Source of the DNA: Catenulispora acidiphila DSM 44928
Lineage (GTDB): Bacteria > Actinomycetota > Actinomycetes > Streptomycetales > Catenulisporaceae
Assembly: GCF_000024025.1 (NCBI RefSeq)
Contig: NC_013131.1
Span: forward strand, 4,216,001-4,280,000
Direction: 5' to 3'
DNA: 64,000 nt
Every line of letters starts with the position of its first letter. The first letter of the stretch is position 1. The notes beneath the pieces are model-generated. The model saw only the letters and a list, made by a program, of their open reading frames with translations, was not told where the DNA came from and did no database searches. A program made the translations under genes and the position numbers. Below are positions 9,758 to 17,465 of the stretch, piece by piece.

Positions 9758-12202
9758 GTGGAACCCAGCCCGCGCGAGCAGCCAGGCACAGGGCATCGCG
9801 ACTCGCTCGTCTCCGCCGCGTCATCGGTCACGACATCGGAGGAGCTCGCTGAGCTGTTGCGGGATCTTCGGCGTCGGCACGCGCGGAGACGGCGTGACAG
9901 GAAACTGACATACCGGGAGCTGGCTGCGGAGACCGGATGGTCGCAGACGGCGATCGCCGAATACTTCACCGCCCGCACGCTGCCACCGACGGACCGTTTC
10001 GACGCCTTGCTCGAAGTACTGGGCGTCTCGCCGGCTGAACAGCGCGCGCTGGCCACCGCGCGTGACCGGGTGGAGGAGGTGAACCGGCGGACCGGGAATC
10101 GCCGCGGCGCCCGCCGCCCCGAGCCCGGACCGGAGCGCGTGTCACCGCCCGGCACCGTGGCACATCGACTGCCCGCCGCACCGCCCCTGTTCACCGGCCG
10201 TGCTCGGGAACTGGCGTGGCTGGACGCGGCGCTAGGGGCGGCGCTGGACGAGCGGACGCGGGCCGACGACCGACCCCGGGTCTGCGCCATCGGCGGGATG
10301 GGCGGCATCGGCAAGACCTGGCTCGCCCTGCACTGGGCGAATCAGCATCTTGATCGGTTTCCCGACGGCCAGCTGTATGTGGACCTGCGGGGATTCGACC
10401 CCGCTGGTCAGCCCATGGCTCCGACTGCCGCCGTCCGCGGTTTCCTGGAGGCGTTGGGCGTGGCGCCCTCCGCGATCCCGGCCGCCCGCGACGCTCGCTT
10501 CGGCTTGTACCGCAGCCTGACAGCCGGTCGCAGAATGCTGATCCTCTTGGATAACGCCCGTGACACCGCGCAGGTGACGCCGCTGCTGCCGGGCAGCGAC
10601 GCGTGCACCGTGCTGATCACCAGCCGCCCGCAGCTGGCAGGACTGATAGCCACGCACGGCGTGTCCTCGGTCGCCTTGGACGTCTTGCCGCGGGACGAGG
10701 CTCGGCGGCTGCTCTCCCGCTATCTGGGGCGTGCGCGCCTCGACGCCGAACCCCAGGCGGCGGACGCCTTGCTGGCTTGCTGCGCCGGGCTGCCCCTCGC
10801 GGTGGGCATCGTGGCCGCGCGTGCGACGATCCACTCCGATCTGTCGCTTGGCGCGCTGGCCGCCGAACTCGGCGAGGACGCCTATCGGCTCGACGGCCTC
10901 GACGCCGGAGAGCCCCAGGCTGATCTGCGGGGCGTGCTGTCCTGGTCCAGCCGTGCTCTGTCGCCGGATGCCGCGCGGGCCTTCGGGCTTCTCGGGATCG
11001 CTCCCGGGCCCGACCTCGGGCAGACCGCCGCGGCGAGCCTGCTCGCCCTGACGGTGGCGAAGACCCGCACCGTGCTTCGCATGCTTGAGCACTCCTCGCT
11101 GATCGAAAGGCATGCGCCCGAGCGGTACCGCATGCACGATCTGGTGCGGCTGTACGCTGCCGAACAAGCTGCCGCTCAGCACGCTCCCGCCGAGGTGCAG
11201 GCGGCACAACGGCGCTTGGCCGACAGCTACGTGCGTACGGCCTACGAGGCTGTACGACTGTTCGCAGACCGCCCCGTCCCGCTGGCCGCCGAACCGGTCG
11301 AGGGCTCCATGGCCCACTCGCTCGCTGATCCCGCCTCGGCGATGGCCTGGTTCGATACCGAGCACACCAATCTGTTGGCCGCTCAACGGACGGCTCAGAG
11401 CCTCGGCTGGGACGAAGCGGTCTACCTCCTGGCCTGGACGCTCGATCCCTACCATCGGCGCCGTGGACACCTCGAGTCTCAGGCCACTGCCTGGGAGCTC
11501 GCCGTGACCAGCGCCCGATCTCTGCCCGACCAGGCGCTGCGGATCCTGGCGCACCATATGCTCGGCGACGCCTACGCCCAACTCGGGAGGACCGCCGACG
11601 CTCTGCGTGCGCTGCACGAAGCCCTGACCATGGCCGAGCAGGCCGATGACGTCAGCAGCCAGGGCGAGATCCACCACAGTCTGGGCGGCGCCTGGGAGCG
11701 GCACGGCGACGACCGGCACGCGCTGGAGCACGCACGCCGCGCCGTGCTGATCTTCCAGTCGCTGGACGACCTTTACCGGCAAGCCCGAGGACTCAACGGC
11801 GTGGGCTGGTTGCAGGCTCGGATAGGCGAGCACATGGAGGCCCGCACCAACTGCCAGGCCGCACTGGCTCTGCTGCGCCGGCTGCCCTCCGACGATCAGC
11901 GGGTCGGTGAATCCGACATCCTCGACAGCCTCGGATTCATCGCCCACCGCCTGCACGAATACGACCGAGCGCTCGAACACTTCCGCCAGGCGCTGGCGAT
12001 CTGCCGCGCCCAGGGCCACAGCTATCTCGAGCCGGACATCCTCCACCACATCGCCGAGACCCATTGCGCGCAATGCAATATCGAGCAGGCCCGTGACACA
12101 TGGCAGCGTGCGCACACGCTCTACGCCGAGCAGCATCGACTCACGGACGCGTCACGCGTCCAGCAGCGGTTGGACGCGCTTCCGGCACCGGCTGCGTCGT
12201 AG
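9758..12202 (+). CDS. XRE-HTH / NB-ARC / TPR STAND protein
   Basis: An 814-residue multidomain cytoplasmic protein. A helix-turn-helix of XRE type (LTYRELAAETGWSQTAIAEYF) is at about residues 48-70. A STAND NTPase follows, with P-loop CAIGGMGGIGKTWLALHWA near residue 178, Walker B RRMLILLDNARD near 255 and the sensor-like LITSRPQL near 285. A winged-helix region (YRMHDLVRLYAAEQ) comes next, then TPR repeats to the C-terminus (e.g. TADALRALHEALTMAEQA, EYDRALEHFRQALAICRAQG). Such proteins act as ligand-gated, ATP-dependent oligomerising regulators; in actinomycetes they are linked to development and metabolite control and some to conflict systems. GTG start with only a weak GGGAA upstream. A GTPase gene follows at 123 nt on the same strand. 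Confidence 0.8.
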   Translation: MEPSPREQPGTGHRDSLVSAASSVTTSEELAELLRDLRRRHARRRRDRKLTYRELAAETGWSQTAIAEYFTARTLPPTDRFDALLEVLGVSPAEQRALATARDRVEEVNRRTGNRRGARRPEPGPERVSPPGTVAHRLPAAPPLFTGRARELAWLDAALGAALDERTRADDRPRVCAIGGMGGIGKTWLALHWANQHLDRFPDGQLYVDLRGFDPAGQPMAPTAAVRGFLEALGVAPSAIPAARDARFGLYRSLTAGRRMLILLDNARDTAQVTPLLPGSDACTVLITSRPQLAGLIATHGVSSVALDVLPRDEARRLLSRYLGRARLDAEPQAADALLACCAGLPLAVGIVAARATIHSDLSLGALAAELGEDAYRLDGLDAGEPQADLRGVLSWSSRALSPDAARAFGLLGIAPGPDLGQTAAASLLALTVAKTRTVLRMLEHSSLIERHAPERYRMHDLVRLYAAEQAAAQHAPAEVQAAQRRLADSYVRTAYEAVRLFADRPVPLAAEPVEGSMAHSLADPASAMAWFDTEHTNLLAAQRTAQSLGWDEAVYLLAWTLDPYHRRRGHLESQATAWELAVTSARSLPDQALRILAHHMLGDAYAQLGRTADALRALHEALTMAEQADDVSSQGEIHHSLGGAWERHGDDRHALEHARRAVLIFQSLDDLYRQARGLNGVGWLQARIGEHMEARTNCQAALALLRRLPSDDQRVGESDILDSLGFIAHRLHEYDRALEHFRQALAICRAQGHSYLEPDILHHIAETHCAQCNIEQARDTWQRAHTLYAEQHRLTDASRVQQRLDALPAPAAS

Positions 12203-12325
12203 TGAGGTTCCACCATTGGTCCGCGTCCGGGCAGAAGAGCGGCGAACTGGTCTCCCATCCGCGTACGCTCCAGGTTGGAATGGTTTGCCGTCGCAACGGC
12301 CTGAGTTCTGGGCAAGGGGAACGCT

Positions 12326-13573
12326 TTGACGGGTGTCGACACCTACCATGTGGTCGCTCTTGGTTCGCCCGGGTCCGGGAAGACCGTCTATCTGTCCGCT
12401 CTCCACCATGTGCTCGGCAACGATCCCGATGCGGTCGGACGGGGGATCACCGCGACGGTGGAGGAGCCGGACAAGCGGGCGCTGCTGGCCAAGACGTACG
12501 ACCTCGCGGTCGAGCCTGAGGACCCGAGCTGGCCGGCTGGCACCCATTCCGGTGAGCAGATGCGTGAGTTCGTGTTCGCCATGAAGGTGTCGTGGACTCA
12601 GAAGTCGATGCGCGGCACGTTGAAGCGGCGTACGTTCCACCCGCTGAATGTCTCTTACGTGGACTATGCCGGGGAATGGATTCCGGAAGCGTATGAGCAG
12701 TCGGCCGAGGTCCTCGAACCGTTCAAGAAGCGGGTGCGGGAAGCGCACGCGCTCCTGGGCATCATCGACGGTCTGAGACTTCTCCAATTCATGCAAGGTC
12801 ATCGCAGCACCTCCTTCATGAACGATCAGGTCAGGCCGATCGTGGCGTTCATGGAGGGGACGGACGTGCCCCTGCACTTCATCATCACGAAGTGGGACCT
12901 GCTCGACAGTCGCGGCATCACCCTGGACGCGGTCCGGACCAAGATGCTCGAGTCCGGTGGCGCCGGCTTCGGGAAGCTTGTCGAGTCCCGGACGGCCCAA
13001 GCTGTCTTCACGCGTCGACCGCAGGGCTCGATCCGGTTCATCCCTGTCACCTCGCTCGGCGGGTTGGCTGTCCTGCAAGATGACTGGACGATCACTAAGA
13101 ACGCGGCCGCTCGAGCGAGTCAGCAGTACGTCGAAGTGCCGTTGCTCGCGACCGTCTACGACATCTGCGATCTCGCGGCCAGGCGGCTTCGAGCCGGCCA
13201 GGCGGGCGATGCCGCCGGCAGCGAGGCGGCGGACGCGGCCGGCGTGGACGTGCAGCGAGTGGGGCAGTTCGCCCAGAGACAGCTCGACGGGCAGCACGGT
13301 CTCAACGCCAAGATCGGCCTGACCGGCATCAGTATCAGCCTCAGCCAGATCGTCGCGTTCATGGCCGACAACGGGCAGGGCGCGGTGCGGCTCCTGGGCA
13401 AACCGGCGATGAAGACGGGGCGGACCATGCGGCGGGGCGTGCGCAGGGTCAAGGCCCGGGATCTCAAGGGCGTCCGAAGCCCGGAGGCTGCGCTGTACTA
13501 CGTCATGCGCACGCTCCGGCACAAGCTGCAAGCCTTCGAGGCAGAGCAGCCTAGTTCCATGCTGGACGCGTGA
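12326..13573 (+). CDS. P-loop GTPase, double-GTPase-like
   Basis: A 415-residue protein with all core GTPase motifs: P-loop GSPGSGKTVYL at residues 13-23, a G3-type DYAGEW near residue 113 and a G4 motif TKWD near residue 190. Between them are helical segments and a short HPLNVSYVDY strand. The C-terminal ~150 residues are Ala/Gln-rich and helical, ending in a basic region (MKTGRTMRRGVRRVKARDLKGVR). This resembles the TRAFAC-like DO-GTPase group described from actinobacterial NTP-dependent conflict systems, an assignment made by motif layout only. TTG start supported by AAGGGGA 5 nt upstream. The stop is 4 nt from the next gene, so the two are translationally linked. It may switch an effector or organise a membrane complex; no partner of known function is adjacent. 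Confidence 0.6.
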   Translation: MTGVDTYHVVALGSPGSGKTVYLSALHHVLGNDPDAVGRGITATVEEPDKRALLAKTYDLAVEPEDPSWPAGTHSGEQMREFVFAMKVSWTQKSMRGTLKRRTFHPLNVSYVDYAGEWIPEAYEQSAEVLEPFKKRVREAHALLGIIDGLRLLQFMQGHRSTSFMNDQVRPIVAFMEGTDVPLHFIITKWDLLDSRGITLDAVRTKMLESGGAGFGKLVESRTAQAVFTRRPQGSIRFIPVTSLGGLAVLQDDWTITKNAAARASQQYVEVPLLATVYDICDLAARRLRAGQAGDAAGSEAADAAGVDVQRVGQFAQRQLDGQHGLNAKIGLTGISISLSQIVAFMADNGQGAVRLLGKPAMKTGRTMRRGVRRVKARDLKGVRSPEAALYYVMRTLRHKLQAFEAEQPSSMLDA

Positions 13574-13577
13574 CCCG

Positions 13578-14255
13578 GTGGGCAGCGAATCCTCCTCCTC
13601 ACCGCCGCCGGCCGACGCCTGGCCGTTCCTGATCAGTCGGGGACGGACCGTCGGCCAGCGGGTGGTCCTCGCTCCGAATCCCCTGATCTCGGCTGGACGG
13701 CACGCGGATCTGTTGCCCAGCGTCGCGCAAGCCACCCTCGCGGCCGATGACATCGAGAGGTCGCAGTTCCACGACCCCGCGTCCAGAACCGACTACACCC
13801 TCTTCTTCAGGAGGCCTGTCGCCCACGCCGGCATGATCGGTCAGGAGGGTGGAGACCTGCTGGACGAGCATTCGCGCAAGGTCGTGCTCACCGAGGGTGT
13901 GGTCATCGCGGGAAGCCCAGAGGATTTCGACCCACGGCTGCTCGACGAAGCGCTGCGAATCACCAAAGAGACGTTCCGCGCGTTCTGGCTCGCCGACGAT
14001 CCCCATATCGCGCCGGTGCCAGCCCCAAGGCTCGTCCCCGGGGCGACGACGACACTCGATCTCTCAGCGTTCCAGCGACGAAGCCCTCGCGGAGGTGAGT
14101 CAGCGCCGCCGCCTCAGCCCACTTCGCAGCCGAGTGGTGAAGGTAAGTCCAAGGGCGAGAAAGACGACTCACACCCGCGTTCTCTATGGCAGAGTGCCGC
14201 ACGCCTTGCGGCCGTTGTCGGGCGGCGCCTCCGCGGTAGACGCCCGGGTCGGTGA
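13578..14255 (+). CDS. Unknown protein partnered with the GTPase
   Basis: A 225-residue protein not matched to any family. Residues ~1-160 look folded (SRGRTVGQRVVLAPNPLISAGRHADLL, DPASRTDYTLFFRRPVAHAG, then a helix LLDEALRITKETFRAFWLADD). Residues ~165-205 are a Pro/Ser/Lys-rich linker, and the last 20 are very basic (ARLAAVVGRRLRGRRPGR), possibly membrane- or nucleic-acid-associated. GTG start 4 nt after the GTPase stop, so the two are almost certainly one operon and probably physically interact. No signal peptide. Confidence 0.6.
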   Translation: MGSESSSSPPPADAWPFLISRGRTVGQRVVLAPNPLISAGRHADLLPSVAQATLAADDIERSQFHDPASRTDYTLFFRRPVAHAGMIGQEGGDLLDEHSRKVVLTEGVVIAGSPEDFDPRLLDEALRITKETFRAFWLADDPHIAPVPAPRLVPGATTTLDLSAFQRRSPRGGESAPPPQPTSQPSGEGKSKGEKDDSHPRSLWQSAARLAAVVGRRLRGRRPGR

Positions 14256-14321
14256 TGCCGAAGGTCGCCAATTACCGGGCCCACTGGTAACCGGGTGAAC
14301 ACGGGCTGTCCGGGATTTTAC

Positions 14322-14350
14322 TCTCCCATGGGGAGACGGCTGCCTATAAC
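14322..14350 (+). promoter_or_regulatory. Possible promoter with palindrome for the G1 peptidase
   Basis: A hyphenated palindrome TCTCCC-ATG-GGGAGA (14322-14336) precedes a good -10-like TATAAC (14345-14350), 47 nt before the peptidase ATG. The palindrome overlaps where the -35 would be, suggesting regulator-controlled transcription. No good -35 hexamer is visible. Confidence 0.35.
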
Positions 14351-14396
14351 GGTGCTTAGTTTCCTTCTCAACCACCCCACGTGAGAAGGAGTACTG

Positions 14397-15137
14397 ATGG
14401 CTCACAAGGCTGCCATACGACGCTCAGTCCTGGCCCTCACCGGCGCGCTGCCGATGATGCTCCCGGTGACCGCGGCGGCTGCCGGTACGACGTTCAACGC
14501 GCCGATGAGCGGCGCGATCTCGCACGTCTTCCACAGCTCGAGCAACAACTGGTCCGGCTACGCCGTGACCGGCAAGAAGTTCACCTCGGTCTCGGCCAGC
14601 TGGACCCAGCCGGCCGCCACCTGCTCGTCCAAGACCACCTACTCCAGCTTCTGGGTCGGCCTCGACGGCGACGGCAGCAACTCGGTGGAACAGACCGGCT
14701 CCGAGGTCGACTGCTCCAGCGGCCGCGCCCAGTACTACAGCTGGTACGAGATGTACCCGGCCTACCCAGTGAACTTCAGCAACACCGTCCGAGCCGGCGA
14801 CCACTTCACCGCCTCCGTCACCAACACCGGCGGCGCCAACTTCACCCTGGTCCTGACCGACTCCACCCAGGGCTGGACCCACACCATCAACAAGACACTG
14901 AACAACCCGGCCCTAGCCTCCGCCGAAGTCATAGCCGAGGCACCATCCAGCAGCTCCGGCGTCCTACCCCTAACGAACTACGGCACCATCAACTTCACCG
15001 CAGCCAAAGCCAACGGCGCATCCATGGCAGGCCAGAACCCCGACCCGATCACCATGGCCAGCGGCAGCACCACGAAGGCGACAGTCTCCTCGATCTCCAG
15101 CTCCGGCGCCTTCTCCGACACCTGGCACCACAACTGA
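14397..15137 (+). CDS. Secreted G1-family glutamic peptidase
   Basis: A 246-residue exported protein. The signal peptide (RRSVLALTGALPMMLPVTAAAAG) is followed by a domain with the G1 (eqolisin-like) fingerprint: SSNNWSGYAVTG, SASWTQPAATCS (catalytic Gln region), SFWVGLDGDGSNSVEQTGSE, YYSWYEMYPAYPV, and ASAEVIAEAP (catalytic Glu region). Eqolisins were first known from fungi and are acid-active; bacterial members are common in acid-tolerant actinomycetes. It would degrade proteins outside the cell at low pH. ATG start with AGAAGGAG upstream. A hairpin follows the gene before the convergent response-regulator gene. Confidence 0.85.
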   Translation: MAHKAAIRRSVLALTGALPMMLPVTAAAAGTTFNAPMSGAISHVFHSSSNNWSGYAVTGKKFTSVSASWTQPAATCSSKTTYSSFWVGLDGDGSNSVEQTGSEVDCSSGRAQYYSWYEMYPAYPVNFSNTVRAGDHFTASVTNTGGANFTLVLTDSTQGWTHTINKTLNNPALASAEVIAEAPSSSSGVLPLTNYGTINFTAAKANGASMAGQNPDPITMASGSTTKATVSSISSSGAFSDTWHHN

Positions 15138-15253
15138 CTGGGCGGCCGGCGCACGTCCGAAGACCCCCCACAGACGGACACCGCCGACAGGACGTCCATG
15201 ACCGAGCACCGATGACCCGGTACTGACTGGCCAGTCGGAGCTTCACAACGCGA

Positions 15254-15288
15254 CGCTGGTAACCCTGCCCTTCGCGGGGGTACCAGCG
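15254..15288. terminator. Hairpin terminator between convergent genes
   Basis: CGCTGGTA and TACCAGCG form an 8-bp outer stem with an additional C-rich/G-rich inner stem. It lies between the convergent ends of the G1 peptidase and the response-regulator gene. Confidence 0.55.
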
Positions 15289-15369
15289 CTCACGTTCCAG
15301 CCGTGACACTGCTCAGCAGGATCATTCATTGCAGTCTCCGCGGCCGATCCTCCCAGCGAAGCGGTTGAC

Positions 15370-16080
15370 TCAGCGCCGGGGACGCGGCGGGTGTGCCAAG
15401 CCGGTCTGGTAAGCGAGTACCACCAGTTGTGCGCGGTCGCGTGCGCCGAGCTTGGTCATGGCGTGGTTGACGTGGGTTTTGACGGTGAGGGGGCTGAGGG
15501 TGAGTTGGCGGGCTATGTCAGTGTTCGACATTCCGTCGGCTACTAGGGCGGTGAGTTCGCGTTCGCGGTCGGTGAGGGTGGTGAGGAGGGGTGATGGATG
15601 GACCGGTTCGGTGTCCTGCAGGCTGAGGAATCTGGCGATCAGGCCGCGGGTGGCGGATGGGGAGAGTAGTGCGTCGCCTCGGGCGACTGTGCGGATTGCG
15701 TCGATGAGGGCGTCTGGGCGGGCTCCCTTGCCGAGGAAGCCGCTGGCTCCTGATCGGAGGGCCTCGAAGACGTAGTCGTCGACCTCGAATGTGGTCAGGA
15801 TCAGGACCCTTACTCCTGCCAGGCTGTCGTCGGCGGCTATTCGCCGAGTCGCGGCGAGTCCGTCCAGGCCTGGCATGCGGATGTCCATCAGGACGACGTC
15901 GGCGCGGGCTTCGCGGGCGATGCGGACGGCGTCGTGGCCGGTGGCTGCCTCGCCCACCACGGCCAGGCCCGGTGCGCGGTCGATCATCAGGCGCAGGCCC
16001 GCGCGGACGAGGTCCTGGTCGTCGGCGAGGACGACGCGGGTCGGCTCGGTCGCGGCGGATCTCGGCACGGTGCCGGTCAC
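15370..16080 (-). CDS. NarL/LuxR-family response regulator
   Basis: A 236-residue regulator. The receiver domain starts TRVVLADDQDLVRAGL, has the phospho-acceptor Asp in ADVVLMDIRMPGLDG near residue 60 and the Thr switch in ILTTFEVDD. The C-terminal LuxR-type helix-turn-helix is LTDRERELTALVADGMSNTDIARQL followed by SPLTVKTHVNHAMTKL. It is phosphorylated by the histidine kinase just upstream. The GTG start overlaps the kinase stop (GTGA), so the pair is translationally coupled. A likely target is the divergent MMPL transporter, since a perfect hyphenated palindrome lies between the two units. Confidence 0.9.
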   Translation of the reverse strand: MTGTVPRSAATEPTRVVLADDQDLVRAGLRLMIDRAPGLAVVGEAATGHDAVRIAREARADVVLMDIRMPGLDGLAATRRIAADDSLAGVRVLILTTFEVDDYVFEALRSGASGFLGKGARPDALIDAIRTVARGDALLSPSATRGLIARFLSLQDTEPVHPSPLLTTLTDRERELTALVADGMSNTDIARQLTLSPLTVKTHVNHAMTKLGARDRAQLVVLAYQTGLAHPPRPRR

Positions 16081-17285
16081 GAAGCCTCGATCCGGGCTGC
16101 TCGCAGCGGGAGCTCGGCGAAGACGCGGTAGCCGCCCTCGGGCCGCGGTCCTGCCGACAGCCTGCCGCCCAGGGCGGCCACCCGCTCCCGCATGCCCACG
16201 ACGCCGTGTCCGCCCAGCGTGTCCCTCGAGTTTCTCGTAGCCCGCGCGGTCGGCGTGTCCAGCGCAGCCGGCCGTCCCTCGTCCTCGACCGCCAGGCTGA
16301 GCGCTCCGAGCGTGTAGTCGAGCCGCACCACGGCGGTGTCGCAGCCGGCGTGCTTGCGCGTGTTGGTCAGCGACTCCTGGATGACCCGGTAGGCGGTCAG
16401 TTCCACCGCCTCGGGCAGGGGTCTGGCGTGCCCGGTCACCTCCCGGGTGACGCGCAGGCCCGTGTCGGCGAACGAGCAGATCAGCTCCTCGAGCTGGTCC
16501 AGTCCCGGCACCGGCTCCGCCGGCTCGGCGGGCTCGGCCGCGCCTGGCGCGCGCAGGAGCCCGACGGTCAGCCGCAGTTCCTCGAGAGCTTCCTCGCCGG
16601 CGCGCTGGATGTGCGCGAGGGACTCCCTGGCACGGCCGAGGTCCTCGTCGTCGAGCAGGCAGGCCAGTGCGCCGGCCTGCACATTGATCAGAGCGACGTG
16701 ATGCCCGACCGCGTCGTGCAGGTCCCGCGCGATCCGCAGCCGTTCCGCGGCGACCCGGCGATTCGCCTCGTCCTCCCGGTCCAGCTCGGCCCGTCTGACC
16801 CGCTTCTCGACCTCGACGACGTAGCCGCGGTGACTGCGGGACGCGCCGCCGCTGGTCACGGCCAGCGCCGCCCACAGCAGGATGACGAAGCCCGCGAGGC
16901 CCGGATGGGTGATGAGCGAGGCGCTGAGCAGCGTCGCCTTGACGGTGACGCCGACCGCGAGCGTGCGCCCCGGACCCGTTTCCAGCGCGACCGAGTACAG
17001 CACATAGAAAACCGCCGGCAAGGTCAGCGGGTAGGCCATCCCGTCGGCCATCAGCACCACCGAGCCGGCGACGGTGACCGCGACGGTGCCGAGCGGGAGC
17101 CGCCGATGCGCCACCAGGGCCGCGTAGACCGCCGCGGACACCAGCCAGTCTTGCGGCGAGTGGGATCTCAGAACCCTGATGTCGGCGGGGAGCGTCACCA
17201 CCACGAACAGCGCCACCGCTGCGACCGCCGACAAAAGCAGCAGCTCCTGCCGGGCCATCAGCCTGTTCCAGGCGCTCGCCCCCAT
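16077..17285 (-). CDS. NarL-type sensor histidine kinase
   Basis: A 402-residue membrane kinase. The N-terminal half has about five to six hydrophobic segments (e.g. LLLLSAVAAVALFVVVTL, VFYVLYSVALE). The dimerisation/phosphoacceptor box is ERLRIARDLHDAVGHHVALINVQAGA (HisKA_3, His in DLHD) near residue 205. The ATPase domain shows AYRVIQESLTNTRKHA (N box) and GGHGVVGMRERVAALGG (G box). It phosphorylates the coupled LuxR-type regulator. The ATG at 17285 is chosen; an upstream in-frame TTG at 17321 would add 12 residues and has no better ribosome site. The sensed signal is unknown; divergence from an MMPL pump suggests an envelope or lipid-related cue. Confidence 0.85.
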   Translation of the reverse strand: MGASAWNRLMARQELLLLSAVAAVALFVVVTLPADIRVLRSHSPQDWLVSAAVYAALVAHRRLPLGTVAVTVAGSVVLMADGMAYPLTLPAVFYVLYSVALETGPGRTLAVGVTVKATLLSASLITHPGLAGFVILLWAALAVTSGGASRSHRGYVVEVEKRVRRAELDREDEANRRVAAERLRIARDLHDAVGHHVALINVQAGALACLLDDEDLGRARESLAHIQRAGEEALEELRLTVGLLRAPGAAEPAEPAEPVPGLDQLEELICSFADTGLRVTREVTGHARPLPEAVELTAYRVIQESLTNTRKHAGCDTAVVRLDYTLGALSLAVEDEGRPAALDTPTARATRNSRDTLGGHGVVGMRERVAALGGRLSAGPRPEGGYRVFAELPLRAARIEAS

Positions 17286-17326
17286 GGCTGGACTGTAGGC
17301 AGCAGCCGTCGCCGTGCGCAACCAAA

Positions 17327-17344
17327 CTACTGCCGGCGCAGTAG
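17327..17344. promoter_or_regulatory. Perfect hyphenated palindrome between kinase and MMPL genes
   Basis: CTACTGC-CGGC-GCAGTAG is an 18-nt inverted repeat with 7-bp arms in the 180-nt divergent intergenic region. It lies 42 nt upstream of the kinase ATG and 122 nt upstream of the transporter ATG. It is the best candidate for a dimeric regulator site, plausibly for the adjacent NarL-type regulator. Confidence 0.5.
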
Positions 17345-17465
17345 GCGGAGCCGAAGACCGCTCCGGATGGCGCGGTCACGATCCCGGCGATCGCTGCGGT
17401 GGGCCGACGACCCGGGGCGTCGAAGCCCGGACGATGAGGAGCCGGACTGAAAGGAACGGAGAATC

